A stretch of 64,000 nt of DNA from Phaeodactylibacter luteus (GTDB taxonomy: Bacteria; Bacteroidota; Bacteroidia; Chitinophagales; Saprospiraceae). The stretch spans positions 1 through 64,000 of the forward strand of contig NZ_VOOR01000024.1 in the NCBI RefSeq assembly GCF_007993045.1, read 5' to 3'. Under the pieces are notes generated by a model. It was given only the letters and a program-made list of their open reading frames with translations, was not told the DNA's origin and searched no databases. The first letter of the stretch is position 1, and each line of letters opens with the position of its first letter. Below are positions 51,944-61,086 of this stretch, piece by piece. The position numbers were made by a program, and so were the translations under genes.

Positions 51944-52252
51944 ATGGCAAAGGGGGAATTTATGGTCGTCAATTCATCTTTTGAGCGCTACGGCAGGCAA
52001 GCGGAACAGCTGCGCGCTATTGCCCACCCCCTGCGGTTGGCCATCATTGGGCTGCTGCACCGGGAAGGGGCACAGTCGGTCACGCAGATATACGAAGCCC
52101 TTGGCGTAGAGCAAGCTACCGCTTCCCACCATTTGAAGATCATGCGGCAGTCTGAAGTGCTGCGCACGGTGCGCAAAGGGCGCTTTACCTATTACGAGCT
52201 CGCCGGCCAGGAATACCCCAAGATATTGGCCATGCTGAGCGGAGAGGGGTAG
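51944..52252 (+). CDS. ArsR-family transcriptional regulator
   Basis: A 102-residue winged-helix regulator. I choose the ATG at 51944 (MAKGEFMVVNSSF); 51962 is an alternative. The core AEQLRAIAHPLRLAIIGLL, the recognition helix SVTQIYEALGVEQATASHHLKIM and wing VRKGRFTYYEL are typical. There is no cysteine pair for metal binding, so it may respond to another signal. It is a single gene between element A9 and purB. Confidence 0.9.
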   Translation: MAKGEFMVVNSSFERYGRQAEQLRAIAHPLRLAIIGLLHREGAQSVTQIYEALGVEQATASHHLKIMRQSEVLRTVRKGRFTYYELAGQEYPKILAMLSGEG

Positions 52253-52337
52253 GCCATCCTTTCCGGCCAGCAGCTCTATCTGCCGATGTTGGCCGTCTGC
52301 TAAACGGGATAGCTGGTATCCTCTCTGTCCGTTGAAG

Positions 52338-52368
52338 TTGCTTAACCGCAGTATTGTTCCTATTTTTG
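52338..52368 (+). promoter_or_regulatory. purB promoter
   Basis: TTG at 52338-52340 and TATTTTTG at 52361-52368 are separated by 20 bp, matching the Bacteroidota TTG-N(19-21)-TAnnTTTG consensus. The start codon follows 22 bp later, so the leader is short. Confidence 0.65.
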
Positions 52369-52389
52369 CCGCCTCAAAACCACCCAGCT

Positions 52390-53724
52390 ATGCTCACAGC
52401 CATTTCGCCCATTGATGGGCGCTACGCTTCCAAGGTGTCCGGCCTTTCTGCTTTTTTCTCTGAATACGCCCTCATCAAGTACCGGGTGTTCATTGAAGTA
52501 CAATACTTCACCGCCTTGGTGCGCCTGCCTCTGCCACAGCTGCAGGATTTCCCCACAGGAAAGCTGGACGAGCTGCTGCGCCTTGCCAATCAGTTCAGTG
52601 AAGCAGATGCCGAAAAGGTGAAGGGCATAGAGCGGGTGACCAACCATGATGTGAAGGCGGTAGAGTATTTCCTTAAAGAAGCTTTTGACGAGCTGGGCAT
52701 AGGGCAGTACAAGGAGTTCATCCACTTTGGGCTCACTTCCCAAGACATCAACAACACGGCTACCCCCTTGCTGCTCAAACACGCCATACATCAAGAGTGG
52801 CTGCCAGCGCTGCAGCAGCTCAGAGCACTACTCGCCGGGCTGGGAGAGGATTGGGAGGCAGTCCCTATGCTGGCGCGCACCCATGGGCAGCCCGCATCCC
52901 CTACTATGCTAGGGAAGGAGCTGCAGGTATTTGTTGCCCGATTGGACGAGCAGCTGCGGCAGCTGCAGGGCATCCCTTTCCGGGCTAAGTTTGGAGGGGC
53001 TACTGGCAACTTCAACGCCCACTACGCCGCCTATCCAGAAGTAGACTGGAAATCATTCGGCGATGGTTTTGTTGGCGGCTTCCTCCAATTGGAACGGGCT
53101 TACCCGACCACACAGATTGAGCACTACGACAACCTCGCAGCCCTTTTCATGGGCATGAAGCGCATCAATACCATCCTGATCGACCTTTGCCGGGACATTT
53201 GGACCTACATCTCTATGGATTACTTTGGGCAGAAAGTGGTGGCTGGCGAGGTCGGCTCCTCTGCTATGCCGCACAAGGTCAACCCTATTGACTTTGAAAA
53301 TGCAGAAGGCAACTTGGGCTTGGCGAATGCAATCTTCACCCACCTTGCGGACAAACTGCCTGTCTCCCGCTTGCAGCGCGATCTGACCGACAGCACCGTG
53401 CTGCGCAATATAGGCGTGCCGGTTGCCCATACGCTCATTGCTTTTCAAGCCGTGCAGAAGGGCTTGGGCAAGCTCCTGCTCAACGAAGCCCGCCTCAATG
53501 AAGACCTCGAGCGCAATTGGATGGTCGTAGCTGAGGGCATTCAGAACATCCTCAGGCGGGAGGGCTACCCGCAGCCTTACGAAGCCCTCAAAGCGCTGAC
53601 GCGGGGCAAGGCAGCTGTTGGCAAGGCAGAGATACATGCCTTTATCGATGCCCTTGAAGTGGGGGAGGAGGTGAAGGCAGAGCTGAAAGCCATCAGCCCT
53701 CAGAACTATGTGGGGCGGTATTGA
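52390..53724 (+). CDS. purB: Adenylosuccinate lyase
   Basis: A 444-residue lyase that acts twice in purine synthesis (SAICAR to AICAR, adenylosuccinate to AMP). The start MLTAISPIDGRYASKVSGLS, the flexible signature loop VGSSAMPHKVNPIDFENAEGN and the catalytic His in LARTHGQPASPT are all intact. The length and the N-terminus are of the E. coli PurB type. It is transcribed alone from a well-defined promoter. Confidence 0.97.
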   Translation: MLTAISPIDGRYASKVSGLSAFFSEYALIKYRVFIEVQYFTALVRLPLPQLQDFPTGKLDELLRLANQFSEADAEKVKGIERVTNHDVKAVEYFLKEAFDELGIGQYKEFIHFGLTSQDINNTATPLLLKHAIHQEWLPALQQLRALLAGLGEDWEAVPMLARTHGQPASPTMLGKELQVFVARLDEQLRQLQGIPFRAKFGGATGNFNAHYAAYPEVDWKSFGDGFVGGFLQLERAYPTTQIEHYDNLAALFMGMKRINTILIDLCRDIWTYISMDYFGQKVVAGEVGSSAMPHKVNPIDFENAEGNLGLANAIFTHLADKLPVSRLQRDLTDSTVLRNIGVPVAHTLIAFQAVQKGLGKLLLNEARLNEDLERNWMVVAEGIQNILRREGYPQPYEALKALTRGKAAVGKAEIHAFIDALEVGEEVKAELKAISPQNYVGRY

Positions 53725-53888
53725 AAAATATGCGATAGGGCACCTCACGAGCAGTAGGCATCTGACCTTGAGCGAGCCCCTGGCCAGCTTTTAACAATAC
53801 ATTAGCAAAGCATTTGCAGCCCAAACGGCCCGCGTTTGTTAGATTGTAGCAATCAATCAGACCGGCAGTGATGTGTGACCGTACCATA

Positions 53889-55652
53889 ATGAGAAGTTGG
53901 GGTGGGAAATGGGCCCTGCTATTGTGCTGTTGCCTAGCCTTGGCGTACTGCAGCCCGGTGGAGCCCCCAAGGGCTTCTGCCCCACAGCTGACCGCCCATA
54001 CTGCTGTTGCGGCAGCCTCAGGGTATGAAGTGCAATGGGGCAGGACAGCCATCCCGCTGTCGGCTTATGCCAATCCTAAAGTGTACCGTGGCCAGGCTGC
54101 TGTCGGCCTAGAGGAGTTCCATGAGCTGCTCGGGCAGCCCATCAGCCTCAGCTACCTAGGCGATTCCCTCGCATTTGAGCTCGTTGGCATCCACCGGCTG
54201 CCTTACCGGCGCTTTGACCCCTTTGGCATCTCCTTTCCTGATTATTCAGATTCTGCTGGCTTAGCTCCCGAAATATCAGACATTTTCCGTAGCGGCATAC
54301 GCCCCGGAGACGCCATCGGGCTTCATCTATCGGCTGGGGACAGCACCATCATCCAATTTGCCCAGCTCTATATCAAAGACCCCTATCAGTCCTATACGCC
54401 TGAGGTGCGGGTGCCAGAAGTCAGACATACCGATGATACCTACGGGTTTCAGGTGATTCAGGAATCGGGGCAGCGGCCGATCCTCCGGGTAGACACGGCA
54501 TCGGGGCCCACCCGTCATATTTATCAGCTGTACGAGCAGAACAACACCTACCGGGTGGTTCACATCCCTGGTTTTAAGACTGCCCGGCGGCTGCTGACAG
54601 ACCGTGATCAGTTGTTTGCGACCCAAGATATCCGCAGGGCAGAAGTGCTGGATACCAGCCTGTCCGATTGGATGTTGCTGCCAGAGCTGACCGGGTATGA
54701 GGGGCTTCAGGCGCGTTTGGACTGGGGCGGGATGACCGCCTCCCCAGAAAGCCCACCTTATCACCTATGGGCGTTCCAGTCGGCCTTGGGACAGGAGCCC
54801 CGTTTGCTGATAGGCGCCGATTCTTTCCGCATCCACGGTTTTGAGCTTACGATAAGTGGTGAGGCCAGCCGGCCACAGCTGTTTGCCGGCACAGCGGTAG
54901 CGGCAGCGCCCCTTCAGAAAGTATTGTGGCAAACGCCGCCAGCTTCTTCTGTCTATTTCAACCGCCTAGTCGTCAGCAGGCCAGGCGCTCCAGATCAGCT
55001 GCTGCTCTTCCCACAAGCTTTTGCTTTCCACATCGAACGTCTGCTGCCCTATGAGCTCGAAATAAGCAAGGGCACTGCGGGGCAGCCGCGGGCCATGGCA
55101 GGGGAGAGCTGGATGAAATTGGAGAACTACCCTTTGCGGGCCGCCCTTTGCTGGCTCTTGAGCCTGGAGGAAGGGCAGATCGATTGGCAGGCTGTAGGGC
55201 CGGAGCCATCTATGACCGTAGCCTTTGCCAGCAAAGCGTATGCGCCACATACCGCCCGGGAGCTGATCGCCCATGAGCTGCTGCAGGGATATGGGCTGCG
55301 CATGGATTGGGCAGCCCCTCCCGCTCAATATGTACTGGAAGTAGCAGATGAAGCCTTGCTGAAGCAGTTCCACAATCCAGAAGACAGCCTACAGGTTTAC
55401 CATAACCGGTACGACCACCTGGTTTTTGCCTTGGGAGCTGATATGGATGAAGTCAGCGGCCTACTGGAAGAAGCCTTTGGCAAGCCGGTAGTCAATGGTA
55501 CCGGGCAGCCCACGTCCATGGGCTTCCGGGTTGAGCTTGACCTGGGCTCGGTAGCCGCTTGCCGCAAAGCATTGCAGCGCACAGGGCTGCGCCTGCGTGC
55601 CGATTATTCCTGCGCCCGCCTGAGGGTGAGCCCGTCTCATACTGCCCAATAG
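53889..55652 (+). CDS. Hypothetical lipoprotein, DUF3738-like C-terminus
   Basis: A 587-residue exported protein; ATG at 53889 gives the lipobox LALAYCSP (Cys17 or near). No catalytic motif is recognised. The C-terminal part (LIAHELLQGYGLRMDW ... KPVVNGTGQPTSMGFRVELDLG) resembles the pattern of DUF3738 domains. The N-terminal third repeats short beta-rich segments (SLSYLGDSLAFELVGIHRLP). It is the first gene before gldA on the same strand, 154 bp upstream, and might belong to the gliding locus. Confidence 0.65.
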   Translation: MRSWGGKWALLLCCCLALAYCSPVEPPRASAPQLTAHTAVAAASGYEVQWGRTAIPLSAYANPKVYRGQAAVGLEEFHELLGQPISLSYLGDSLAFELVGIHRLPYRRFDPFGISFPDYSDSAGLAPEISDIFRSGIRPGDAIGLHLSAGDSTIIQFAQLYIKDPYQSYTPEVRVPEVRHTDDTYGFQVIQESGQRPILRVDTASGPTRHIYQLYEQNNTYRVVHIPGFKTARRLLTDRDQLFATQDIRRAEVLDTSLSDWMLLPELTGYEGLQARLDWGGMTASPESPPYHLWAFQSALGQEPRLLIGADSFRIHGFELTISGEASRPQLFAGTAVAAAPLQKVLWQTPPASSVYFNRLVVSRPGAPDQLLLFPQAFAFHIERLLPYELEISKGTAGQPRAMAGESWMKLENYPLRAALCWLLSLEEGQIDWQAVGPEPSMTVAFASKAYAPHTARELIAHELLQGYGLRMDWAAPPAQYVLEVADEALLKQFHNPEDSLQVYHNRYDHLVFALGADMDEVSGLLEEAFGKPVVNGTGQPTSMGFRVELDLGSVAACRKALQRTGLRLRADYSCARLRVSPSHTAQ

Positions 55653-55707
55653 CCAGCCGAAGACGCAACTCTGCCCAGCTTTTGAAGGAAAATCTGGCGG
55701 AACATTA

Positions 55708-55715
55708 TAGTTTTG
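55708..55715 (+). promoter_or_regulatory. -7-like box upstream of gldA
   Basis: TAGTTTTG fits TAnnTTTG, with a TTG 23 bp upstream (slightly long spacing). It lies 92 bp before gldA. Confidence 0.3.
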
Positions 55716-55806
55716 TGCCAGCAAGCGCCACGGCGCCGGTAAAACCATCTTTCCCCGGGCGTTGTATACAAAGGCAGCGATCGCAACTTTGATAACCGAA
55801 TACCTG

Positions 55807-56718
55807 ATGCCGATGTCGGTAGTAGTGGAAAACCTGACCAAAGTTTACGGCGAGCAAAAGGCCGTCAATAATATTTCCTTCCAGGCACAGCCCGGGCAAG
55901 TCCTAGGCTTTCTGGGCCCTAATGGAGCCGGCAAGACCACCACCATGAAGATACTGACCTGCTATCTGCCCCAAACCAGCGGGCAGGCTGAGGTCTGTGG
56001 GCATGATGTGGCTGCTAGCCCGATGGAAGTCCGCCGGAACATAGGCTACCTGCCGGAGCACAACCCCCTTTATCTGGATATGTATGTGCGGGAGTACTTG
56101 CAGTTCATTGCCCGGCTCCACAAAATCAGCAAGCCTGCCCGGCGGATTGCCGAAATGGTAGAGCTTACAGGCTTGGGGCGAGAGCAGCACAAGCTCATTG
56201 GGGCGCTTTCCAAAGGGTACCGGCAGCGGGTAGGCTTGGCGCAAGCGCTTATGCACGATCCCCAAGTGCTCATTCTGGATGAGCCTACCTCCGGCCTCGA
56301 CCCCAATCAGCTGGCAGATATCCGTGGGCTGATCCGTCAATTGGGGCAGGAGAAGACGGTTATTTTCTCCACCCATATCATGCAGGAAGTGAAAGCCATT
56401 TGCGACCGGGTGGTCATCATCAATCAGGGCAACCTGGTGGCGGATGATGCCATAGAAGCCCTACAGTCCAAAACCACAGGAGAGGCAGTCGTTACCGTCG
56501 CTTTCCTGAAAAAGGCCAGCAGCAAGGACTTGCAGGCCATCCCCGGGGCAAAAGAGGTGCGCAGCCTGGGCCACAACCGGTTCCAGGTCGTTGCTGATGC
56601 AGATCAGGACCTGCGGGAGCAGCTGTTCGACTTTGCCGTAGGGCATCAAAATAAGCTGCTGGAAATGCGGCAGGAGGTATTTGAAATGGATGAAGTCTTC
56701 CAGCGCCTGACGCAGTAA
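55807..56718 (+). CDS. gldA: Gliding-motility ABC transporter ATPase GldA
   Basis: A 303-residue ABC ATPase: Walker A LGPNGAGKTTTMK, Q-loop region, signature LSKGYRQRVGLAQAL, Walker B VLILDEPTSGLDPNQ, H-loop IFSTHIMQEVKAI. A start at 55813 is also possible. Gene order with gldF and gldG 0.7 kb downstream supports GldA rather than a generic ATPase. In Flavobacterium GldA, GldF and GldG form an ABC system needed for gliding, though not all gliders need it. Confidence 0.9.
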   Translation: MPMSVVVENLTKVYGEQKAVNNISFQAQPGQVLGFLGPNGAGKTTTMKILTCYLPQTSGQAEVCGHDVAASPMEVRRNIGYLPEHNPLYLDMYVREYLQFIARLHKISKPARRIAEMVELTGLGREQHKLIGALSKGYRQRVGLAQALMHDPQVLILDEPTSGLDPNQLADIRGLIRQLGQEKTVIFSTHIMQEVKAICDRVVIINQGNLVADDAIEALQSKTTGEAVVTVAFLKKASSKDLQAIPGAKEVRSLGHNRFQVVADADQDLREQLFDFAVGHQNKLLEMRQEVFEMDEVFQRLTQ

Positions 56719-56728
56719 ACTGCAAATT

Positions 56729-57427
56729 ATGAGGTACAACATCTTTCTTATTTTGGCTATGCTCGTGAGCACTGAGGCATCCCTTCTGTATGCACAGGCA
56801 GACAGCGCCCGCCTTGAGGCCGCATTCCGCTTTCAGGATGGCGTGTACGCGGGCCGCGAGCAGCTCTTGGCGAACCGGCCTGCCCATACTTGGGACAGCC
56901 TGAACGTGCGGCTGGCTGCTAACCCGGAAAAATACCGTGCACAAGCAGAATACCTGCGCCATAAGCGCACCGGTCAAGATCTTGGTAGAGGAGAGGTCTG
57001 GGGTATTGTCATTGATGGGCTCCCATACATCCTTTTGGAGGAAGAACAAAGCAACGGGGCTATGGCATTCGCAGGGCTGCGTGTCAGGGGGCGCATCTGC
57101 TACTACCGGTTTGAAGAAGACCGGGTACGGGAAGTAGAGATTACGGCTTATAACCCCCTCACCGGGAAGCCTTTCCGGAAAGCGGCTGTGCAGCGGCCAG
57201 AGACGGTAGAAGTGGAGCGTATTTTTGATTTGGCCACCGGACAGGCAGGCCCGCTCGACCTGCCCACTGTGCGTCAGCTGATTGCAGGCGATGCTCAGCT
57301 TTTGCGCTCCCTGGAAGAACAGGAAGCCCCGGTTGGCAGCGAGCGCCTGTACAAGATCGTGCTGATCTATGATGACCGAAACCCTTTGTGGCTGCCTGTT
57401 GGCGAGGCAGTGAAGAACAACAAATAA
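56729..57427 (+). CDS. Secreted hypothetical protein between gldA and gldF
   Basis: A 232-residue protein with signal peptide MRYNIFLILAMLVSTEASLLYAQ. The mature domain is beta-rich (GEVWGIVIDGLPYILLEEE, GLRVRGRICYYRFEED), without a known motif. It is 10 bp from both neighbours, so it lies inside the gldA-gldF transcription unit and could be a periplasmic partner of the ABC system. Confidence 0.75.
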   Translation: MRYNIFLILAMLVSTEASLLYAQADSARLEAAFRFQDGVYAGREQLLANRPAHTWDSLNVRLAANPEKYRAQAEYLRHKRTGQDLGRGEVWGIVIDGLPYILLEEEQSNGAMAFAGLRVRGRICYYRFEEDRVREVEITAYNPLTGKPFRKAAVQRPETVEVERIFDLATGQAGPLDLPTVRQLIAGDAQLLRSLEEQEAPVGSERLYKIVLIYDDRNPLWLPVGEAVKNNK

Positions 57428-57436
57428 AACCTGTTT

Positions 57437-58168
57437 ATGTCGAGCATCTTTCTGAAGGAGATCAATGCTTTTTTCAGCTCCCTGATCGGCTATATCGTCA
57501 TCGGGGTATTTTTGGCGACCACTGGGCTGGTCCTTTTTGTCTTCCCAGACACTAGCCTGCTCAATGTCAACTATGCCAGCCTCGGACCGCTTTTTGAGCT
57601 GGCCCCTCTGGTTTTTCTTTTCCTCATCCCTGCCGTGACGATGCGCTCCCTTTCAGAAGAGTATCAGACGGGCACCATAGAGCTGTTGGCTACCCGGCCT
57701 ATCGGCAATTGGGAGATTATCGGGGGCAAGTTCTTGGCGAGCTTCGCCTTGGTAGGCTTTGCATTGCTGCCCACCCTGCTGTACTATTATACCATGTACG
57801 AGCTGGGCAGCCCGGCTGGCAATATCGACAGCGGGGCCGTGGCCGGTAGTTACATCGGCCTGTTCTTCCTGGGCGGTGCCTATGTAGCTATAGGTATTTT
57901 TGCATCTTCCCTCAGCAACAATCAGATTGTCGCTTTTGTGCTGGCGACTTTCCTTTGCTTCTTCCTTTATTATGGTTTCGATTTCTTGAGCCGGATGCCG
58001 GTATTTGTAGGACGGCTGGACGATGCCGTGCAGATGTTCGGCATCGACTACCACTATCGGTCTATCAGCCGTGGGCTCATCGATACCCGGGATCTTGTTT
58101 ACTTCCTTTCTGTTATCGCCCTATTTCTGGCCCTGGCCCTGCTTTCAGTGGAGCGGCGCAAATGGTAG
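57437..58168 (+). CDS. gldF: Gliding-motility ABC transporter permease GldF
   Basis: A 243-residue six-helix ABC-2-type permease. It begins MSSIFLKEINAFFSSLIGYIV, and the characteristic RSLSEEYQTGTIELLATRPIGNWEIIGGKF loop shared by GldF/NosY-type permeases is present. The membrane segments are spread over the chain, with the final one LSVIALFLALALLSVERRKW. It pairs with GldA and GldG. It is followed 75 bp later by gldG. Confidence 0.93.
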   Translation: MSSIFLKEINAFFSSLIGYIVIGVFLATTGLVLFVFPDTSLLNVNYASLGPLFELAPLVFLFLIPAVTMRSLSEEYQTGTIELLATRPIGNWEIIGGKFLASFALVGFALLPTLLYYYTMYELGSPAGNIDSGAVAGSYIGLFFLGGAYVAIGIFASSLSNNQIVAFVLATFLCFFLYYGFDFLSRMPVFVGRLDDAVQMFGIDYHYRSISRGLIDTRDLVYFLSVIALFLALALLSVERRKW

Positions 58169-58243
58169 GCTGGCACAGCCGCCCGCGGCATTGATACAAC
58201 TCGTGTTCATTATTTCTGCAGAAAAGTGTAACTCTGTAAGTAC

Positions 58244-59989
58244 ATGGCAAAAAGAAAAAAAGGCAACCGGCAATCCGATAAGGCGCAGTTCCTAGTGCAG
58301 ATGGGCCTGTTTATCGGCATTCTGTTTTTTGTGAATATCCTGGCCAACGCGCGCATAGGCGGGAAAGCGCTGTATACCTACTTGGATATGACGGAGGAAA
58401 AGCGTTTCACCCTAACGCCCGCTACCGCTGATATGCTGGAACAGCTCGATGATGTCGTCTTCATCCGCGTCCTTTTGGAAGGGGAGTTCCCGGCTGGCTT
58501 CAAAAGGCTGCAGTCTGCCGCACAAGATGTCTTGGACGACTTCCGGGGCGTCTCGGGCTTTGTGGAGTACGAGTTTGAAAACCCCAACGATGGTACTGTC
58601 GATGAGATCAACGAGCGGCGTAAAATACTCCGAGAGCAGGGCATTGTGCCCACTCAGTTGACTGTGAAAGGGGTAGAAGGGACGGAACGGAAAATGATAT
58701 ACCCTTACGCTATAGTGTACTACAAAAACCGGAATATCGCGGTCAACTTATTGGAGAACGAAGTGCCGGGCATGCCGCAGGAAGTGACCCTCAACAACTC
58801 GGTGGGGCTGCTGGAGTACAAGCTGGCCAATGCCATCTCCCGCCTGCAGACTACCCGCAAGCCCAACGTGCTGTTTACGGAAGGTCATGGCGAGCTGCGC
58901 CCAATCGAAACAGCAGACCTGCAGAAAGACCTGCTCAATTACTACGAGATTGGGCGTGTCAACCTCGATAGCGTAGTCGCTATAGGAGAGGATTGCAGCG
59001 TGCTGATCGTCGCCAAGCCTACGCAGCCTTTCTCAGAGCGGGATAAGTTCAAAATTGACCAATATGTCATGAACGGCGGCAAGGTGGTATGGCTGTTGGA
59101 CAAGGTGAGGGTAGACCTCGACAGCCTGCAGGGGCGCTCCAAGTATTACCCCAACGAGTATGACCTCAACCTGGACGACCTCCTGTTCCGGTATGGCATA
59201 CGCATTCAGCCCAACCTGGTGCTTGATATGCAGAGCTCTTCGGTGCCTCTTGTGGTGGGCATGCAGGGCAATGCCCCGCAGTTCGATAATTTCCGTTACC
59301 CTTACCACCCGGTCATCGCTCCGCAGGGGCAGCACCCTATTGTCAAAAATATGGGGCTGATCAATTTGAAATACCCCAGCACTATTGATTTGGACGTGAC
59401 GGTCAAAACGGAAGTGGAAAAAATCCCCCTGTTGCAGTCTTCCCGTAATACCCGGGTGCAGTTCATCCCGGTAGAAATGAACTTTGAGTTCCTCCGCTAC
59501 GATTTAGAACCGGATAAATTCAATCAGGAGCCACAGACCTTGGGCTTGTTGTTGGAAGGACAATTCCCTTCTCTTTATCAGAACCGCGTAACGGAAGCTA
59601 TGCTGGGCGGCCTTCGGGAGCTGGGCATGGAATATAAAGCCGAGAGCCTGCCTACCAAAATGGTCGTTATTTCTGACGGAGACCTGGCGCGCAACAAAGT
59701 GGCCAGAGACGGGCAGTCTTACAGCCCGCTGGGCTACAATGAATTTGATAAATACCTTTTTGCCAACAAAGACCTGCTGAGCAATGTCTTGGAATACCTT
59801 GTAGATGAAAACGGGGTCATTCAGGCTAGGGGCAAGGAGGTGAAGCTGCGCCTGCTGGACAGTGTCCGGGCGCGGGACGAAAAGAGCTGGTGGCAGCTGT
59901 TCAATATCGGGCTGCCTTTGGTTTTCTTGGGTATTTTTGGCTTAATCTACAATGGGCTACGCCGCCGCCGTTTTGCGCGCGCGGCCTGA
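58244..59989 (+). CDS. gldG: Gliding-motility ABC transporter component GldG
   Basis: A 581-residue protein with an N-terminal membrane anchor (FLVQMGLFIGILFFVNILA), a large periplasmic part (ABC-type uncharacterised transporter domain: RFTLTPATADMLEQLDDVVFI, VLFTEGHGELRPIETADLQKD) and a C-terminal membrane helix (FNIGLPLVFLGIFGLIYNGL) with a basic tail. Domain order and gene position match GldG. It forms the membrane complex with GldF and GldA. Confidence 0.94.
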   Translation: MAKRKKGNRQSDKAQFLVQMGLFIGILFFVNILANARIGGKALYTYLDMTEEKRFTLTPATADMLEQLDDVVFIRVLLEGEFPAGFKRLQSAAQDVLDDFRGVSGFVEYEFENPNDGTVDEINERRKILREQGIVPTQLTVKGVEGTERKMIYPYAIVYYKNRNIAVNLLENEVPGMPQEVTLNNSVGLLEYKLANAISRLQTTRKPNVLFTEGHGELRPIETADLQKDLLNYYEIGRVNLDSVVAIGEDCSVLIVAKPTQPFSERDKFKIDQYVMNGGKVVWLLDKVRVDLDSLQGRSKYYPNEYDLNLDDLLFRYGIRIQPNLVLDMQSSSVPLVVGMQGNAPQFDNFRYPYHPVIAPQGQHPIVKNMGLINLKYPSTIDLDVTVKTEVEKIPLLQSSRNTRVQFIPVEMNFEFLRYDLEPDKFNQEPQTLGLLLEGQFPSLYQNRVTEAMLGGLRELGMEYKAESLPTKMVVISDGDLARNKVARDGQSYSPLGYNEFDKYLFANKDLLSNVLEYLVDENGVIQARGKEVKLRLLDSVRARDEKSWWQLFNIGLPLVFLGIFGLIYNGLRRRRFARAA

Positions 59990-60045
59990 TCCGTATTCAC
60001 GGGCCTTGCCGGTTGGTGGGCCTGCAAACACACTGGGAAATTACG

Positions 60046-61086
60046 ATGAAAAGGACTTTGATTTTAGTGATGCTGTTCCTGCTGCTTGGCGGCGGTGCAT
60101 TTTGGTACCTGAACGAAGACGAGGCACAACAGAAAACGACGCTGGCCGGCGCAGACCGGGACTTTGCTGTGCCCGATATCGAGCGGGTGCACAAGATTTT
60201 TATTGCCGGGAGGAAAGGCGAGCGTACGACCCTGGAAAGGGACGGAAAAGGGGGCTGGCTCTACAACGGCCAATTCGAAACGAACATGCAGGTAGTGCAG
60301 CCGCTGCTCGATGTCATTCAGCAGGTGCGCATACAGTATAAGCCGCCGGTCAAAGCAGTAGACAATATGGTGAAGGTGCTGGCTACGGAAGGCATGAAAG
60401 TGGAGCTGTACGATGAAGCAGGGGAGAATCTGAAGACCTATTATGTTGGGGGCGCAACTGCCGATGAGCGGGGCACCTATATGATCATGGAAGGGGCCGA
60501 TCAGCCCTATGTGGTAGAACTGCCAGCCTGGGAGGGCAACGTCAGTGTCCGCTTTAAGCGGTTTGGTGACGAATGGCGCGACAAGATCCTTTTTAAAACC
60601 CCAATCGAGGAGATCGCATCTGTCTCAGTGGAGTACCCTAAGCAAAAGAACCAATCTTTCCGGGTGTCGAGGGCGGGGGGCAGTTTTAAAGTCGCTCCTT
60701 TTTACGAGATCACTCCGGAGATCAACCGCCCTTTCCGGTCAGGCAGTATTGAGGCTTTTTTGGTCAACTTCGAGAGCATTGGTGCAGAATCGTTCCGTAA
60801 CGACCATGTAAAAAGGGACTCCGTGCTGCGGCAGATCCCTTTTTGTACCATCACATTAGTCGATCAGCAGCAAGATACCACTACCGCGAGCTTTTACCCG
60901 ATGTACCCAGACAATTACGTCACTCAGGACCCCAAGACCGGGGAGTACCTGACCCCAAGCCAAGATATTTTCCGCTATTTTGTATGGTGGAATGACAAAG
61001 ATTTTATGTTCGCTCAGCATATGGTGGTGCAGAAAGCCTTTTGGGGGTACCCCTCCTTTTTTCAGGATGCCAAACTGTTGAACTGA
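60046..61086 (+). CDS. DUF4340 domain membrane-anchored protein
   Basis: A 346-residue protein; the ATG at 60046 gives an N-terminal anchor MKRTLILVMLFLLLGGGAFW. DUF4340 (about 75-280) follows, with KGGWLYNGQFETNMQVVQPLL and the DEWRDKILFKTPIEEIASVSVEYP pattern. DUF4340 proteins are frequently found next to GldG-type transporters. Its stop codon overlaps the next gene's start by one base (TGATG), so they are translationally coupled. Confidence 0.85.
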   Translation: MKRTLILVMLFLLLGGGAFWYLNEDEAQQKTTLAGADRDFAVPDIERVHKIFIAGRKGERTTLERDGKGGWLYNGQFETNMQVVQPLLDVIQQVRIQYKPPVKAVDNMVKVLATEGMKVELYDEAGENLKTYYVGGATADERGTYMIMEGADQPYVVELPAWEGNVSVRFKRFGDEWRDKILFKTPIEEIASVSVEYPKQKNQSFRVSRAGGSFKVAPFYEITPEINRPFRSGSIEAFLVNFESIGAESFRNDHVKRDSVLRQIPFCTITLVDQQQDTTTASFYPMYPDNYVTQDPKTGEYLTPSQDIFRYFVWWNDKDFMFAQHMVVQKAFWGYPSFFQDAKLLN